Below, piece after piece: positions 49,672 through 59,015 of a stretch of DNA of 64,000 bases. How positions within the stretch are numbered: position 1 is the stretch's first letter; each line of letters starts with the position of its first letter. Made by a program: the position numbers and the translations under genes. The stretch comes from Desulfobulbus sp. (GTDB taxonomy: Bacteria > Desulfobacterota > Desulfobulbia > Desulfobulbales > Desulfobulbaceae), in assembly GCA_009780825.1 (NCBI GenBank), contig WQZH01000005.1, positions 1-64,000 on the forward strand. Direction: 5' to 3'. The notes beneath the pieces are model-generated. The model did not search any database and was not told the DNA's origin. It saw only the letters and a program-made list of their open reading frames with translations.

Positions 49672-50328
49672 CTATCGTTCGGCCACGACCGTCAACAACG
49701 GCGACTCGAACATTGCCTGCGGCGCAATCACGGTTTCTTCCAGCGGGATCTTGTTGCCGTAACGTTCCCGGAGCTTCTGCTTGACTGCCGGCGCATCGAG
49801 ATTGAATTCCCTGATTTTTTGCAGTTTGCCGATCTGGATACCGAGTGCGCGGTCATAGATTTTCCAAACCAGTTCCGAGCAGTAGAGACGGTCATCCGTC
49901 CATTCGAACGTTAGGTCATACGGTTTGTCGACAAAGGTGTCAGCCGTTTGGCGCAGCTTTTCCAAGGCATCCGGCGTCAGCGTCTGTGGGGCGGTTTTCA
50001 GGCGCTTGACCACGTAATGGCCGCCTGCGCCGCGGGCGATCCATTCGGCCAACGGGGTGTATTGCACTGTGGAGGCTGCTTCCAGGACATAGGGTTTGCC
50101 CCGTCGGAACAGGATGAGGCCCATGTGGCTGTAGCGCGAACCGGTTGCCTGTTGTATGGCTTGGCTTTGCGCCGAACGCGAAGTGTGAAAAATGAGGTCG
50201 CCTTCATTGACAGTGGGTAACCCATCCGTGCAACCGCTGGCGCTGAGGCAGGCAAGGAAGAGTACACAGCTAATCAGTCCAATACGGACAAACTGGTGGA
50301 ACAGACGACCGCGATATATCCCATTCAT
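49672..50328 (-). CDS. YiiX/YebB-like NlpC/P60-related lipoprotein
   Basis: The product is about 218 residues from ATG 50328; an upstream non-ATG start is possible. A signal peptide ends in the lipobox-like SASGC, so it is probably an outer-membrane lipoprotein. The circularly permuted papain-like fold shows GDLIFHTS, the histidine in SRYSHMGLIL, and the nucleophile cysteine in LYCSELVWKIYD. Such proteins cleave amide bonds in peptides or lipids. It lies between pbpC and the alpha-2-macroglobulin gene, which suggests a peptidoglycan role. Confidence 0.8.
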   Translation of the reverse strand: MNGIYRGRLFHQFVRIGLISCVLFLACLSASGCTDGLPTVNEGDLIFHTSRSAQSQAIQQATGSRYSHMGLILFRRGKPYVLEAASTVQYTPLAEWIARGAGGHYVVKRLKTAPQTLTPDALEKLRQTADTFVDKPYDLTFEWTDDRLYCSELVWKIYDRALGIQIGKLQKIREFNLDAPAVKQKLRERYGNKIPLEETVIAPQAMFESPLLTVVAER

Positions 50329-50456
50329 GTTGTTTGGTGTCGATCTGTTGTCCAGGTGACGCAATCAGCCTGGAAAGGGGGAGTATTGATCTGTCAGCCT
50401 TGTCGAGGGGTGTGCGCTCTTCGTGACGCAGGCGCATCACCCCTTGTTCTCTTTGC

Positions 50457-53400
50457 CTACTTCCGCGCCGGCAGCACCGTCAGCCTTCCTCCTGGCAGAC
50501 TGCGTGCCTGGAGATCACGGCGGTACAACCCTTCGGCGTAGGCTGGCGGCAAGGTATAGGTTCCGGCGTTGGTAGCGCGGATTTTATAGACAAATTCATT
50601 GGTCTTGGTTTCCAGTATTCCATACAGCACGATGCGGTCCTCGCGCATATCGGCGTATTGGGCAGACCAATTGGTCGGTGAATTGCCGAACGGAGGCAGC
50701 CAGCTTTCTTCCTCGTCCTGCTGCCCGTCGCCGCTGCTCTCGGCTTCGCTGTCATCCGAAGGTTCAGCGCGCCGCAACGCCTGCTGCGACTCGTTACTGT
50801 TCGCCGTCACGTTCGGTGGGTTCAAGACAAGATCAAAGCCACCCGGAAGCAAATCGACAACGGCCATGAGATTGCCGTCAGATGTCTGGTTCAATCCGCG
50901 GAACTTGAGGTGGACGTACACTTCATCGCCTTGCATCACCGAAGCCAGTATCTTACCGGAGGCGTCGGTGTATTCGCGCAGGATTTCAACGCCTTCGCGC
51001 AGATCCTCTGCCGGTGGTCTGACATCGAATCCGGAAGATTCGGCGGCATAAAAACCCATCATGTTGCCCTGATTGCGAACAGCCAGTTTCGCTGCTTCAG
51101 GAGCGAACGGGGCACGTTGTACCACCCCGGACGACAACGCCAGCTCATGTTTCGCCTTATCAGTCAGGATTTCATCGATGTGAAACTTCGCGCTGTTCGA
51201 CGATTCCGCCAGAGTTGTCCAGGCATCGAGCGCCAGCAACAGCTGGCCTGACGAGAAGGATGTGTTTCGGTGCATCGTCAACGCGGTGAGCATCGTCGTG
51301 AACGCGCTTGCCGGCAACGCTTTGGCGCGTTCGGGGAAATGTCGCGCCAGTAGATACAGGGCACCGGCGTCGCGGCACAAATCGTCACACAGCCGCCACT
51401 CGTTGTCACGGGCATCGCCAAGCGGATCATTGCGTTCATCGGTTTTCTTGCTTTCCGCGCTGGTGTTAAAACGGAAACCGCCCAGTACGTTGTCGGCAAG
51501 GCGATCCTGCTTCAACATCTTGTACGTCGCCGCCAGATAGACAGCCGCCAAGTCGTTCTTCCAGGTTTTCGCGTCGCGCGTCTCAAGGCGTTTCTGGATC
51601 GTTGCCGCCAGGGACGAAGTCTGCATCCCCTGCCGCGTCAATACATACACGGCCTGTGCCCGCGTTCGGTCAGCGTAGAGAGCATTGCCTTCATTCGCCG
51701 CGAGATTCTGCAACCAGTCATTTCCGTGTTGCAGCATGTCTGCCGGCACGGCATCGCCGCGATCTTTCGCTTCGACGAGGAACTGCTGCGCCCACACGCT
51801 CGCCGGTTCTGAAACAATAGCGTTCGCTGCCCACAGGCCATACGCGCCCTCGGCGTTCTGCCGGGCCCGCAACGTTGCTATCAAACCGGCCAATGTCGCG
51901 CCGCGTTTTACTTTGATCTCGCCAAATTCCGGTCGATGACTCAACACCAGCGCCGGTACCGCCCGCGATACGATCTGTTCGGTGCATGAATACGGAAACT
52001 CGTCGAGATAGGTTGTCAACCCGTCGGCCATCACCAACGGCGACGCCGAAATGCCCACATTGAGCTTACGGTGTTCGGCGAACAGGCGCCGGGTAATCGG
52101 TATCTCAATTTCCTTTCCGGCCGCTACCGTCCCGGCCTGCAATTCCTGACGATACGGTGTGGCCGGCCGGACACTGACCGGTGTTTCCAGGCGTGTCTTA
52201 TTGTCGTCGATACCCGCTGTCAGCGTCAAGGCTCCCGAGCCCAGCAACGATTTGGCGCGCACACGGAAATGCACGGCGCCTTCCCGGTTTTCCGCGATCG
52301 GCGCTTCCATGGTTCGGCCGCCGAGCACTTCAAAATATTCTCCGGCATCGAGCGTCACCTTCACTCTGGCGTCATCCCCTGACGCATCCAGATTGTTCGA
52401 CACGCCGACCGGCAGATCGAACTCATCGCCCGGCGCCACCGACAGCGGCGCATTCGGCGACAGCACAAAATCGCCGCGCACGATGGTGTGCCCTTCATAC
52501 ACGCCGACCGCCTGTGGAGTCACTGCCATCGCCATCACCCGCAGGCTGCCGTTGAACGATTCGGGTACTTGCCACGACAGCGTTTTACCGTCCGGCCCGA
52601 CATCGACGATGCCTGACCAGTACGCCACCGCTGGATCGCGTTTACGCTTGAACGGATTCAGGAAGCGGCCCAGCTTGCCTTCTTCGGCATCGCCTCCCGG
52701 GGCAGAGGCCAGTACCCGCGAAAACTCGGGCAGGATCAGGTCGAGCAACTGGCTGGTCGATACTTCGAGCGCCCGCTTCTGGAAGAAATAACCGAGAGGG
52801 TCGGCCATCTTGTAACGAGCCATCTGCAAAATGCCTTCGTCCACGGCAAACACCACCGCTTTCGCCGGCTTGGCGCTTTTCACCGTAAATGTCGCCGTAT
52901 CGCCAGGTTTGACCTTGTCCGGCGCAGCCACGTCGAGCTGCAACCGGTAGCGCTCGCGGCTGACCGAAAAGGGTGCCACGCCATAGGACAGCGGGCTCAT
53001 GTAAATTTCGTTCGATCCCGGATCGCGCACGAAGGTCACAGTCAGATACGCATTGCCGTCAATGTCTTCCGGCAACCGGATTTTCTGCACCGTGCTGGTC
53101 GTGGTGGTGGAGAACCAGTGGTACGCATAGATCCGATCCCGTTCGATGGTCATCAGGCCGTTGCCGGTATAGGGCGCTTCGATCTGCACCTCGATTTCTT
53201 CGCCCGGCGTGAAATCGCCTTTTGAGAGCGTCAGCTTCAATTCGGCATTTTTGTCGAGCGAACGGGTCAAATCGGCCTCGCCGGCAACGCTGTAGTTGAT
53301 CCTCGCGTACTCCATCCCGTCCGTATCGCGGATCACGTCACTGAACGTGCCCGGCGTCCCGGTCTCCAAGGTCAGTGTTTGGCCCTCGGCTGCAATCGTC

Positions 53401-56400
53401 AACGGTGTCTCGCCAAGCAGTATTTCCTTTTCCTTCGATTGGTAGCGATAGGTGCCGTCATTTTGTTTGGTCAGCACCGACACGAACCGGTGTTCATTAT
53501 GTTGCAGAGTCAATCCATCGACCGCACGTTGCTTTCCATCGTGGCCGATCGCCAGCAGATTGACCGTACGTGCACTGTTGCGGCGCACGAAGGTGAGCCC
53601 GCCGTCCGGCTTGTAGCCGATCAGGTAATTGAGCCCCGACACCAGCGCCGTCGCCTCGCCTGAAACGCCACGGCCGCCATCGGCCTCGAAGCCTTGGACA
53701 GTGACATGCGCTCGGTACGTCACCCGCGCGAAACGTTGCAGATCGAGCTGCAACGTCGCCATGCCGTTGCCATCGGTCGTCGTCGCGGTCAACTCTTCCG
53801 ATACCGGCTCCTTGGCGCGCTGTGGATCGTCAAAGAGATAATCCTTGTAGCCCGGGAATTTCAACACACCCGGTGACAGCGACAAAAAGCCGCGTATGCG
53901 ACGGTTCTCGGCCGGGGTTGCAAACAAATTTTGCAACGAGACCTGCACTGCCAAAGCGTCCGGCGTGACCCAGCCATCGCTCGACGCCTCATTGAAATGC
54001 ACGTTCATCCGCAGACGATCCGGCTCGAAATCCTGCACGCGCACCGTGGTGGAACCGATCAGGGTATTGGCGCGGTCTTTCTTGACCAGCGACAGATTGA
54101 TGGTATATGCTCCTGTCGGCGCGGTGTCGAGCGTAGGATGGCGCAGTTCGCCAAAACCGTTCTCCGGCAGCGTGATTGTGTCACGGCGCACCGTCAGGCC
54201 CCGCGCATCGACCACCTCCAACTCCAACGGCAGGCCTGCCACCGGCTGCGCCCAGTCGTTTGCCCGCACGATCATCCCGACGCGGATTTCCTCACCTGGT
54301 CGATAAATGTCGCGGTCGGAGAAGAGATACGCCGACAGTTGCCGGGCTTCGATCGCATTGACCGCGCCGCCGACATCAAAGCGTGAATAATTCAGGCTAC
54401 GGCTGGAGAGGCTGTACGGCAGAAAACTACTGTCGCCATCCTTGCTGACCAGAAAAAGCGTCGGCTTGCGCTCGTCGCTGAAGTCGGCGTCGACAAGCTT
54501 GGGAAACGTCGCGTGTCCGCCGGCATCGGTTTGTGTCTGCAGCACCGGCAAGCCGTTGCGGCCGAGCACTTCGATCGCCGCGCCGGCAACCGGGCCGCCG
54601 TGGTAAATCGATTGCACAAAAAGCTCATGCCGCCCATCGGCGCCCTGCTTTTCAATCAGCCCCAGATCGCTCACCATCACCAGCCGGTCGTCTTCCTGGC
54701 CGACAACCCGCTTGGTTTTCGGATCGTAACCCTGCACGTGCAGCAGGAAGACGCCGCGCCGCGCCGCAAGGTATTCGGCCAGGTCCAGGGCTCGATACTG
54801 CGGGGTGCCGGGCTCCGCCACCGGCAGTTCAATGATCTTCTCAAACCGTTCGACGATATCCGATTCGGTAATACCGTACAAATACGGTGTTGCAAAGTTG
54901 TTGGTGTAACTCAGGCCCTTGCTCACCAGATATTGCAACTGCTGCGGCAATACCCGCCCGATCTTGTAGCGGATCGCCGGGACATCGCGCGCCATCACCG
55001 ACAATTTGCGCTCGCCGGCCAGCGACAAGAGCGCCCCTCCTGACACAACCTGCGCCACAGCCGGATAGGAGGGCACTTGCACAATGTACATGACGTCTTT
55101 GCCGAGACGGTATCCCCCAAACGAGGTCAACCCCTTCGGTATCTGCACGTAGAGATACCGCCCTGGCGTTGCCTGATACCGGTAGCTGAACGTGTCGGCC
55201 ACATCATTTTCGCTCGGCAAGGCTTCCAGTTGTACGGCTTCGCTGTTTTGGAGCAGGGTCGAATTGATGAACGCGATGTCGGTATCGCTCCAGGAATAGG
55301 GTCTGTCGGGGTTGAGCCGATCATGTCCCCAATGCCCTTCTGCCGGAGGCTGCTTCGGCAAAAGCCAGACTTTGACCGCGTCTTTTGCCTGTTGCCCCTG
55401 CACCAGCATCGACGGCTTCAGGATCAAGACCTGTTCTGGTTGATTTTTTTTCTCGTTGGTCACGACCATCGGCGCGAGACTGGTGATCTCCAGGCTGTCG
55501 AGTCCTGGGATATCCGCCGTCGCGGTCAACTGTTCATCCGTCCCATTGCCGCCGACAGCGGCACGCACGCCCTTGTCAATCGTCACGCGCATCGTCTGTG
55601 GCTTCTCTGGAATCGGCAACAGCGTCGAATGGATATACGCGTGGAGTCTCTTGTCATCGAATTGCACTTGAAAGGCGGTTTTTTTGCCGCTGGCAGTCAA
55701 GGCGCCTTGTTCATTCCTAACTAGACTTGTCAGACTCACCCGTTTCTCGAAGTCGTCGGTGTCGACCGGATGCGTGAAATGAATCGTTGCCACGACTTTT
55801 TTATCCTTGGGATCGGTCGGGCTTTGATCGAAACGCGCTTCCAGCAAACTCGCTTTAAAACGAGGCGTCTGAAACGTCGTTTTGTAACTGCCGAAGCGGG
55901 CTTCCGGGCGGAACATCTTCGGAGAAAATGTCACGGTGTATTCAATGCCCACGGGCCAGCCGGTTTTCGGAAGCAGCGTCAGTACCGTATCGCCATTCCA
56001 TTTCCACGTCCCATTCAACTCCGGCGACACCGTGATGGCCTCCTCCGTCACCTCCTTGCCGACACTCTCCAACGCCGCCACTGGCGCCGAAAATGAAATC
56101 TGCAGGGGATGTACCGTCGGCGTTTCGGATTCGAGGTCGGTGCGCGCCGGATTCGTTACCAGCAACTGTACGGTTACGGGCTTGGGTTGCGCCTGCCACC
56201 ATACCCAGCCCATCGCCAGCACCACCAGCACCACTATGCCTCCAGTCGACTGGACCGGGTGGCGCCAGACCCACCCTGTCGTGGCACCGGTGCCTCTCCC
56301 GGCATAAACCGCCCAGCGCGGCGGCCGCCAGGACAGTTCACCGAAAATTTGGCGAAACAGCCAGCGCAGTGTCGAAAACGGCGCCAGCAAATACTTCAAC

Positions 56401-56441
56401 CGGCCGGCGGTTCTTGAAGGAATGCGATCGGGTGCGGTCAT
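50457..56441 (-). CDS. Bacterial alpha-2-macroglobulin (YfhM/ECAM-like)
   Basis: The product is 1994 residues. One N-terminal helix (about 66-82) anchors a periplasmic chain of MG domains; macroglobulin signatures include YLFSDRDIYRPGEEI and a PDGKTLSWQVPESFNGSLRVMA segment. The thioester motif is C1486-T-E-Q1489 in SCTEQIVSR, so it should trap attacking proteases covalently. The E. coli protein is a lipoprotein; here no lipobox cysteine is seen. AAGAGAT precedes ATG 56441. With pbpC it forms the known defence pair that repairs and guards breached envelopes. Confidence 0.93.
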   Translation of the reverse strand: MTAPDRIPSRTAGRLKYLLAPFSTLRWLFRQIFGELSWRPPRWAVYAGRGTGATTGWVWRHPVQSTGGIVVLVVLAMGWVWWQAQPKPVTVQLLVTNPARTDLESETPTVHPLQISFSAPVAALESVGKEVTEEAITVSPELNGTWKWNGDTVLTLLPKTGWPVGIEYTVTFSPKMFRPEARFGSYKTTFQTPRFKASLLEARFDQSPTDPKDKKVVATIHFTHPVDTDDFEKRVSLTSLVRNEQGALTASGKKTAFQVQFDDKRLHAYIHSTLLPIPEKPQTMRVTIDKGVRAAVGGNGTDEQLTATADIPGLDSLEITSLAPMVVTNEKKNQPEQVLILKPSMLVQGQQAKDAVKVWLLPKQPPAEGHWGHDRLNPDRPYSWSDTDIAFINSTLLQNSEAVQLEALPSENDVADTFSYRYQATPGRYLYVQIPKGLTSFGGYRLGKDVMYIVQVPSYPAVAQVVSGGALLSLAGERKLSVMARDVPAIRYKIGRVLPQQLQYLVSKGLSYTNNFATPYLYGITESDIVERFEKIIELPVAEPGTPQYRALDLAEYLAARRGVFLLHVQGYDPKTKRVVGQEDDRLVMVSDLGLIEKQGADGRHELFVQSIYHGGPVAGAAIEVLGRNGLPVLQTQTDAGGHATFPKLVDADFSDERKPTLFLVSKDGDSSFLPYSLSSRSLNYSRFDVGGAVNAIEARQLSAYLFSDRDIYRPGEEIRVGMIVRANDWAQPVAGLPLELEVVDARGLTVRRDTITLPENGFGELRHPTLDTAPTGAYTINLSLVKKDRANTLIGSTTVRVQDFEPDRLRMNVHFNEASSDGWVTPDALAVQVSLQNLFATPAENRRIRGFLSLSPGVLKFPGYKDYLFDDPQRAKEPVSEELTATTTDGNGMATLQLDLQRFARVTYRAHVTVQGFEADGGRGVSGEATALVSGLNYLIGYKPDGGLTFVRRNSARTVNLLAIGHDGKQRAVDGLTLQHNEHRFVSVLTKQNDGTYRYQSKEKEILLGETPLTIAAEGQTLTLETGTPGTFSDVIRDTDGMEYARINYSVAGEADLTRSLDKNAELKLTLSKGDFTPGEEIEVQIEAPYTGNGLMTIERDRIYAYHWFSTTTTSTVQKIRLPEDIDGNAYLTVTFVRDPGSNEIYMSPLSYGVAPFSVSRERYRLQLDVAAPDKVKPGDTATFTVKSAKPAKAVVFAVDEGILQMARYKMADPLGYFFQKRALEVSTSQLLDLILPEFSRVLASAPGGDAEEGKLGRFLNPFKRKRDPAVAYWSGIVDVGPDGKTLSWQVPESFNGSLRVMAMAVTPQAVGVYEGHTIVRGDFVLSPNAPLSVAPGDEFDLPVGVSNNLDASGDDARVKVTLDAGEYFEVLGGRTMEAPIAENREGAVHFRVRAKSLLGSGALTLTAGIDDNKTRLETPVSVRPATPYRQELQAGTVAAGKEIEIPITRRLFAEHRKLNVGISASPLVMADGLTTYLDEFPYSCTEQIVSRAVPALVLSHRPEFGEIKVKRGATLAGLIATLRARQNAEGAYGLWAANAIVSEPASVWAQQFLVEAKDRGDAVPADMLQHGNDWLQNLAANEGNALYADRTRAQAVYVLTRQGMQTSSLAATIQKRLETRDAKTWKNDLAAVYLAATYKMLKQDRLADNVLGGFRFNTSAESKKTDERNDPLGDARDNEWRLCDDLCRDAGALYLLARHFPERAKALPASAFTTMLTALTMHRNTSFSSGQLLLALDAWTTLAESSNSAKFHIDEILTDKAKHELALSSGVVQRAPFAPEAAKLAVRNQGNMMGFYAAESSGFDVRPPAEDLREGVEILREYTDASGKILASVMQGDEVYVHLKFRGLNQTSDGNLMAVVDLLPGGFDLVLNPPNVTANSNESQQALRRAEPSDDSEAESSGDGQQDEEESWLPPFGNSPTNWSAQYADMREDRIVLYGILETKTNEFVYKIRATNAGTYTLPPAYAEGLYRRDLQARSLPGGRLTVLPARK

Positions 56442-56625
56442 CGTGATCTCTTGGTGTGTGATAGGAAAACGAGAATGTTGGGCAATGGTGTCATTTTAGT
56501 ACGCCTCATCCCACTTTGACAGCATCCAATCAGGGCGGGGCGTATTTTTTCTGCGTCCCCTGTTCGTTCGTCGCCGGGGATGGCAAGGTCTTTCCCGATA
56601 AACAGCGCGGCAACAGGATGGCAGC

Positions 56626-57315
56626 CTACGGTTGTCTCGTGCCGAACAGGGCTGTCCCCACCCGGACAAGCGTCGCGCCCTCTTCGATCGCGATCTGATA
56701 ATCGTTGGACATGCCCATGGAAAGATCGACGCGGTCGTTGTCCGCAAAGAGGCCAAGGGCAGCGAGCCGTTGGGCCAATTGGCTCAGGGCTCTGAAATAG
56801 GGGCGGCTGCGTTCGGGCTCAGGGGAGTAGGGCGGCATGGTCATCAAGCCGAGGACGCGGAGACTGGTCTCGCCGGCAATCTTGCGCAGCAATGTCTCGG
56901 CCGCCTCAGGAAGCACCCCTGATTTCTGCGGTTCCCGGCCGATATTGACCTGCAGCAGGATTGAGAGGTTTTTATGGAAAGAACGGGCGTGGCTGTCCAG
57001 GGCTGCCGCCACTTTCCACCGGTCAACCGTTTCGATGACATCGAACAGCTCGACCGCCTGCCTTGTTTTGTTGCTCTGGAGATGGCCGATGAAATGCCAG
57101 TGGATGGCAACTGGCAGGCGCACCATTTTATCGGCGGCTTCCTGGATGTAGTTTTCGCCGAAAACCATCTGCCCGCAACGAACGGCTGTAAGCATTGCAT
57201 CCGGTTGCACCGTTTTGCTGGCCGCAACCAGTTTGACCGTTCCAGGTCCTCTGCCGGCCTTGTGGGCCGATCGGGCAATGGTTTTTTGGATATGGGCAAG
57301 GTTATCGCAAATCAT
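56626..57315 (-). CDS. yggS: YggS/PROSC pyridoxal phosphate homeostasis protein
   Basis: The product is 229 residues from ATG 57315; GTG 57324 is an alternative. PLP-binding lysine lies in LVAASK; GENYIQEAADK, WHFIGHLQSNK, VNIGREPQKSG, LMTMPP and LSMGMSNDYQIAIEEGATLVRVGTALFG are all typical. It buffers PLP and amino-acid pools. Its first codons overlap the end of tatD. Confidence 0.95.
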   Translation of the reverse strand: MICDNLAHIQKTIARSAHKAGRGPGTVKLVAASKTVQPDAMLTAVRCGQMVFGENYIQEAADKMVRLPVAIHWHFIGHLQSNKTRQAVELFDVIETVDRWKVAAALDSHARSFHKNLSILLQVNIGREPQKSGVLPEAAETLLRKIAGETSLRVLGLMTMPPYSPEPERSRPYFRALSQLAQRLAALGLFADNDRVDLSMGMSNDYQIAIEEGATLVRVGTALFGTRQP

Positions 57316-58141
57316 GGTTGCCACGGGTAAGCCGAAACAGCCGGACGGCGTTGGCGGTGGTGGTCCGGGCCACCTCGTCTATGGGCATCATTTTGAGATC
57401 AGCCACCTTCTGTGCCGTAAACAGGAGCAGTTTCGGTTCGTTGCGCTTGCCCCGGCATGGGACTGGAGCCAGGTAAGGGCCATCGGTTTCCAGCAGCAGA
57501 TGCCGGAGATCAAGCGTGCGGACAACCTCATGCAATGCGTGGGCATTGGCAAAGGTGACGACCCCGGGGATCGAGATCAAGAAGCCGAAATCGACCATGG
57601 TTTCGGCCAGCCGCCGGTCTCCTGAAAAGCAGTGCATGACGCCTCCTTTGGGAAAGGGGCCGGATTCCTTGATCAGGCGGCATACGTCTTCATGGGCCTC
57701 ACGGTCATGGATCACCACGGGCAGGGCGAGTTCTCTGGCAAGATGCAGTTGTTCGGCAAAAGCCCGCAACTGCACCTCGCGGGGGGCATAGTTCTTGACA
57801 TAATCAAGCCCGATTTCTCCATATCCGACCACCAGTCGGTGCGCTGCCAGGTCGGCGAGTCGGCGGAGATTCTCTGGCGAAGCCTGGCGCGCGTCATGGG
57901 GATGGATGCCCACCGTGGCAAAAATGTTGGGAATACGTTCGGCAAGTGAGACGGCGGCCCGGGAGCTGGCCATGTCCACTCCGATGGTGACGACACGTTT
58001 GATGCCGTGGCTGGCTGCCGATCGCAGGACTTCATCCAAATCGGACAAATAGTCGGCCATGTCGAGGTGACAATGGGTGTCAACGAGTTCTGATTGCGCT
58101 GCAAGTCTGGGAAGCGGTTCGTTAGGTGCTGCTGGCTGCAT
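57302..58141 (-). CDS. tatD: TatD family metal-dependent hydrolase
   Basis: The product is 279 residues. The amidohydrolase metal sites are in VDTHCHLD, TVGIHPHDA, GEIGLDY, VIHDREAHED and LETDGPYLAP. TatD enzymes are 3'-5' exonucleases or D-amino-acid-tRNA deacylase-like; not part of Tat secretion. ATG 58141 begins an N-terminal extension of about 18 residues. It overlaps yggS by 14 bases, counting from ATG 57315. Confidence 0.93.
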   Translation of the reverse strand: MQPAAPNEPLPRLAAQSELVDTHCHLDMADYLSDLDEVLRSAASHGIKRVVTIGVDMASSRAAVSLAERIPNIFATVGIHPHDARQASPENLRRLADLAAHRLVVGYGEIGLDYVKNYAPREVQLRAFAEQLHLARELALPVVIHDREAHEDVCRLIKESGPFPKGGVMHCFSGDRRLAETMVDFGFLISIPGVVTFANAHALHEVVRTLDLRHLLLETDGPYLAPVPCRGKRNEPKLLLFTAQKVADLKMMPIDEVARTTTANAVRLFRLTRGNHDLR

Positions 58142-58526
58142 GGGAGATGCACAAGGCGGTTTTCTGCTTGCAATGTTGGGGCTGAAGCCCGAGCGCGCTC
58201 GCTGCGTCTCTATGCGCCGAGGCGGCGGGCGGTGGAGCATGCATCATAGTGAATGTTTATTGACATTAAAACCTTTATTTTTTACAACTGGTTGTCATGG
58301 GTTTTCCTTCCGTTTTTTTCGCCCGGACCCCAAAAGATAACCACCTGAACCTCCGTTCCCAATGTCGGCTGACTGTGCCGATTGCCGGAATCGAGTTCAG
58401 TCCGCAACAGGGAATAACCAGGTGAAGATCGAGAAGGAGAAGAGGTGGTCGCGGCATGTTCTGGGTACAGGGCAGCCTTGACAAGAGGCCGATGTTGTTT
58501 CCTTGTTGAATTGAAGGGAGAGACAG
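58142..58526. other. 385-bp divergent intergenic region
   Basis: This separates tatD from the lipoprotein gene. It has one promoter-like site at 58260-58288 on the plus strand, giving a leader of about 230 bases. I see no recognisable small RNA or riboswitch in the leader and no supported gene. Confidence 0.5.
58260..58288 (+). promoter_or_regulatory. Possible sigma70 promoter, long leader
   Basis: Perfect TTGACA (58260-58265), 17 bases, TACAAC (58283-58288). The region is markedly AT-rich. It would drive the lipoprotein gene at 58527 and perhaps coaBC. Confidence 0.45.
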
Positions 58527-59003
58527 ATGCAGAAATGTAAGGGTATGCAATGGGTTCTTTTTCTCGGCATGATGTTGGCGTTTATGCTCGCCGGCTGCGC
58601 TCAGAACAAGACAGTGGGGAATGACAACGCAGGGCTGCCGCAACTGAGTAACTTTGCGGATGACATTAAAGATATAACGGTCCCGGCCGAACTTGAATGG
58701 GACCGAAAGGGTTCAATGGTGATCAAAACCGAATCCTTCCGAGGTGGTATTTTTACATATAAGGGACGGGTGGAGCTCACGTCGCTCAAAGACTACATGG
58801 TCGCCTCCATGCAGGATAACAAATGGCGGCTGGTGGGTGAAACCGCCTCCAAAGATATCATGCTTGCTTTTGTCAAACCCAATAAGACCTGCATGATGGT
58901 GATGTCCGATGGCATTCTTGGCAAGGCAGAGCTCAAGCTGTATGTGGCCATCGATAAGACCGGCGGCAGCGCCAACGCGACGAGCGATACCTTTCCGCAA
59001 TAA
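58527..59003 (+). CDS. Conserved lipoprotein of unknown function
   Basis: The product is 158 residues with a signal peptide ending in the lipobox LAGC at about residue 24. The mature domain contains VPAELEWDRKGSMVIKTESF, FTYKGRVELTSLKDYM and MQDNKWRLVGE. I know similar proteins from Desulfobacterota but no function. GGGAGAG precedes ATG 58527. It lies 12 bases upstream of coaBC and is likely cotranscribed with it. Confidence 0.8.
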   Translation: MQKCKGMQWVLFLGMMLAFMLAGCAQNKTVGNDNAGLPQLSNFADDIKDITVPAELEWDRKGSMVIKTESFRGGIFTYKGRVELTSLKDYMVASMQDNKWRLVGETASKDIMLAFVKPNKTCMMVMSDGILGKAELKLYVAIDKTGGSANATSDTFPQ

Positions 59004-59015
59004 CTTTTTTTCCGC

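Noticed and set aside
58275-58643. 122-codon minus-strand frame upstream of the lipoprotein gene
   Set aside because: It overlaps the promoter and start of a well-supported lipoprotein gene and shows no domain.
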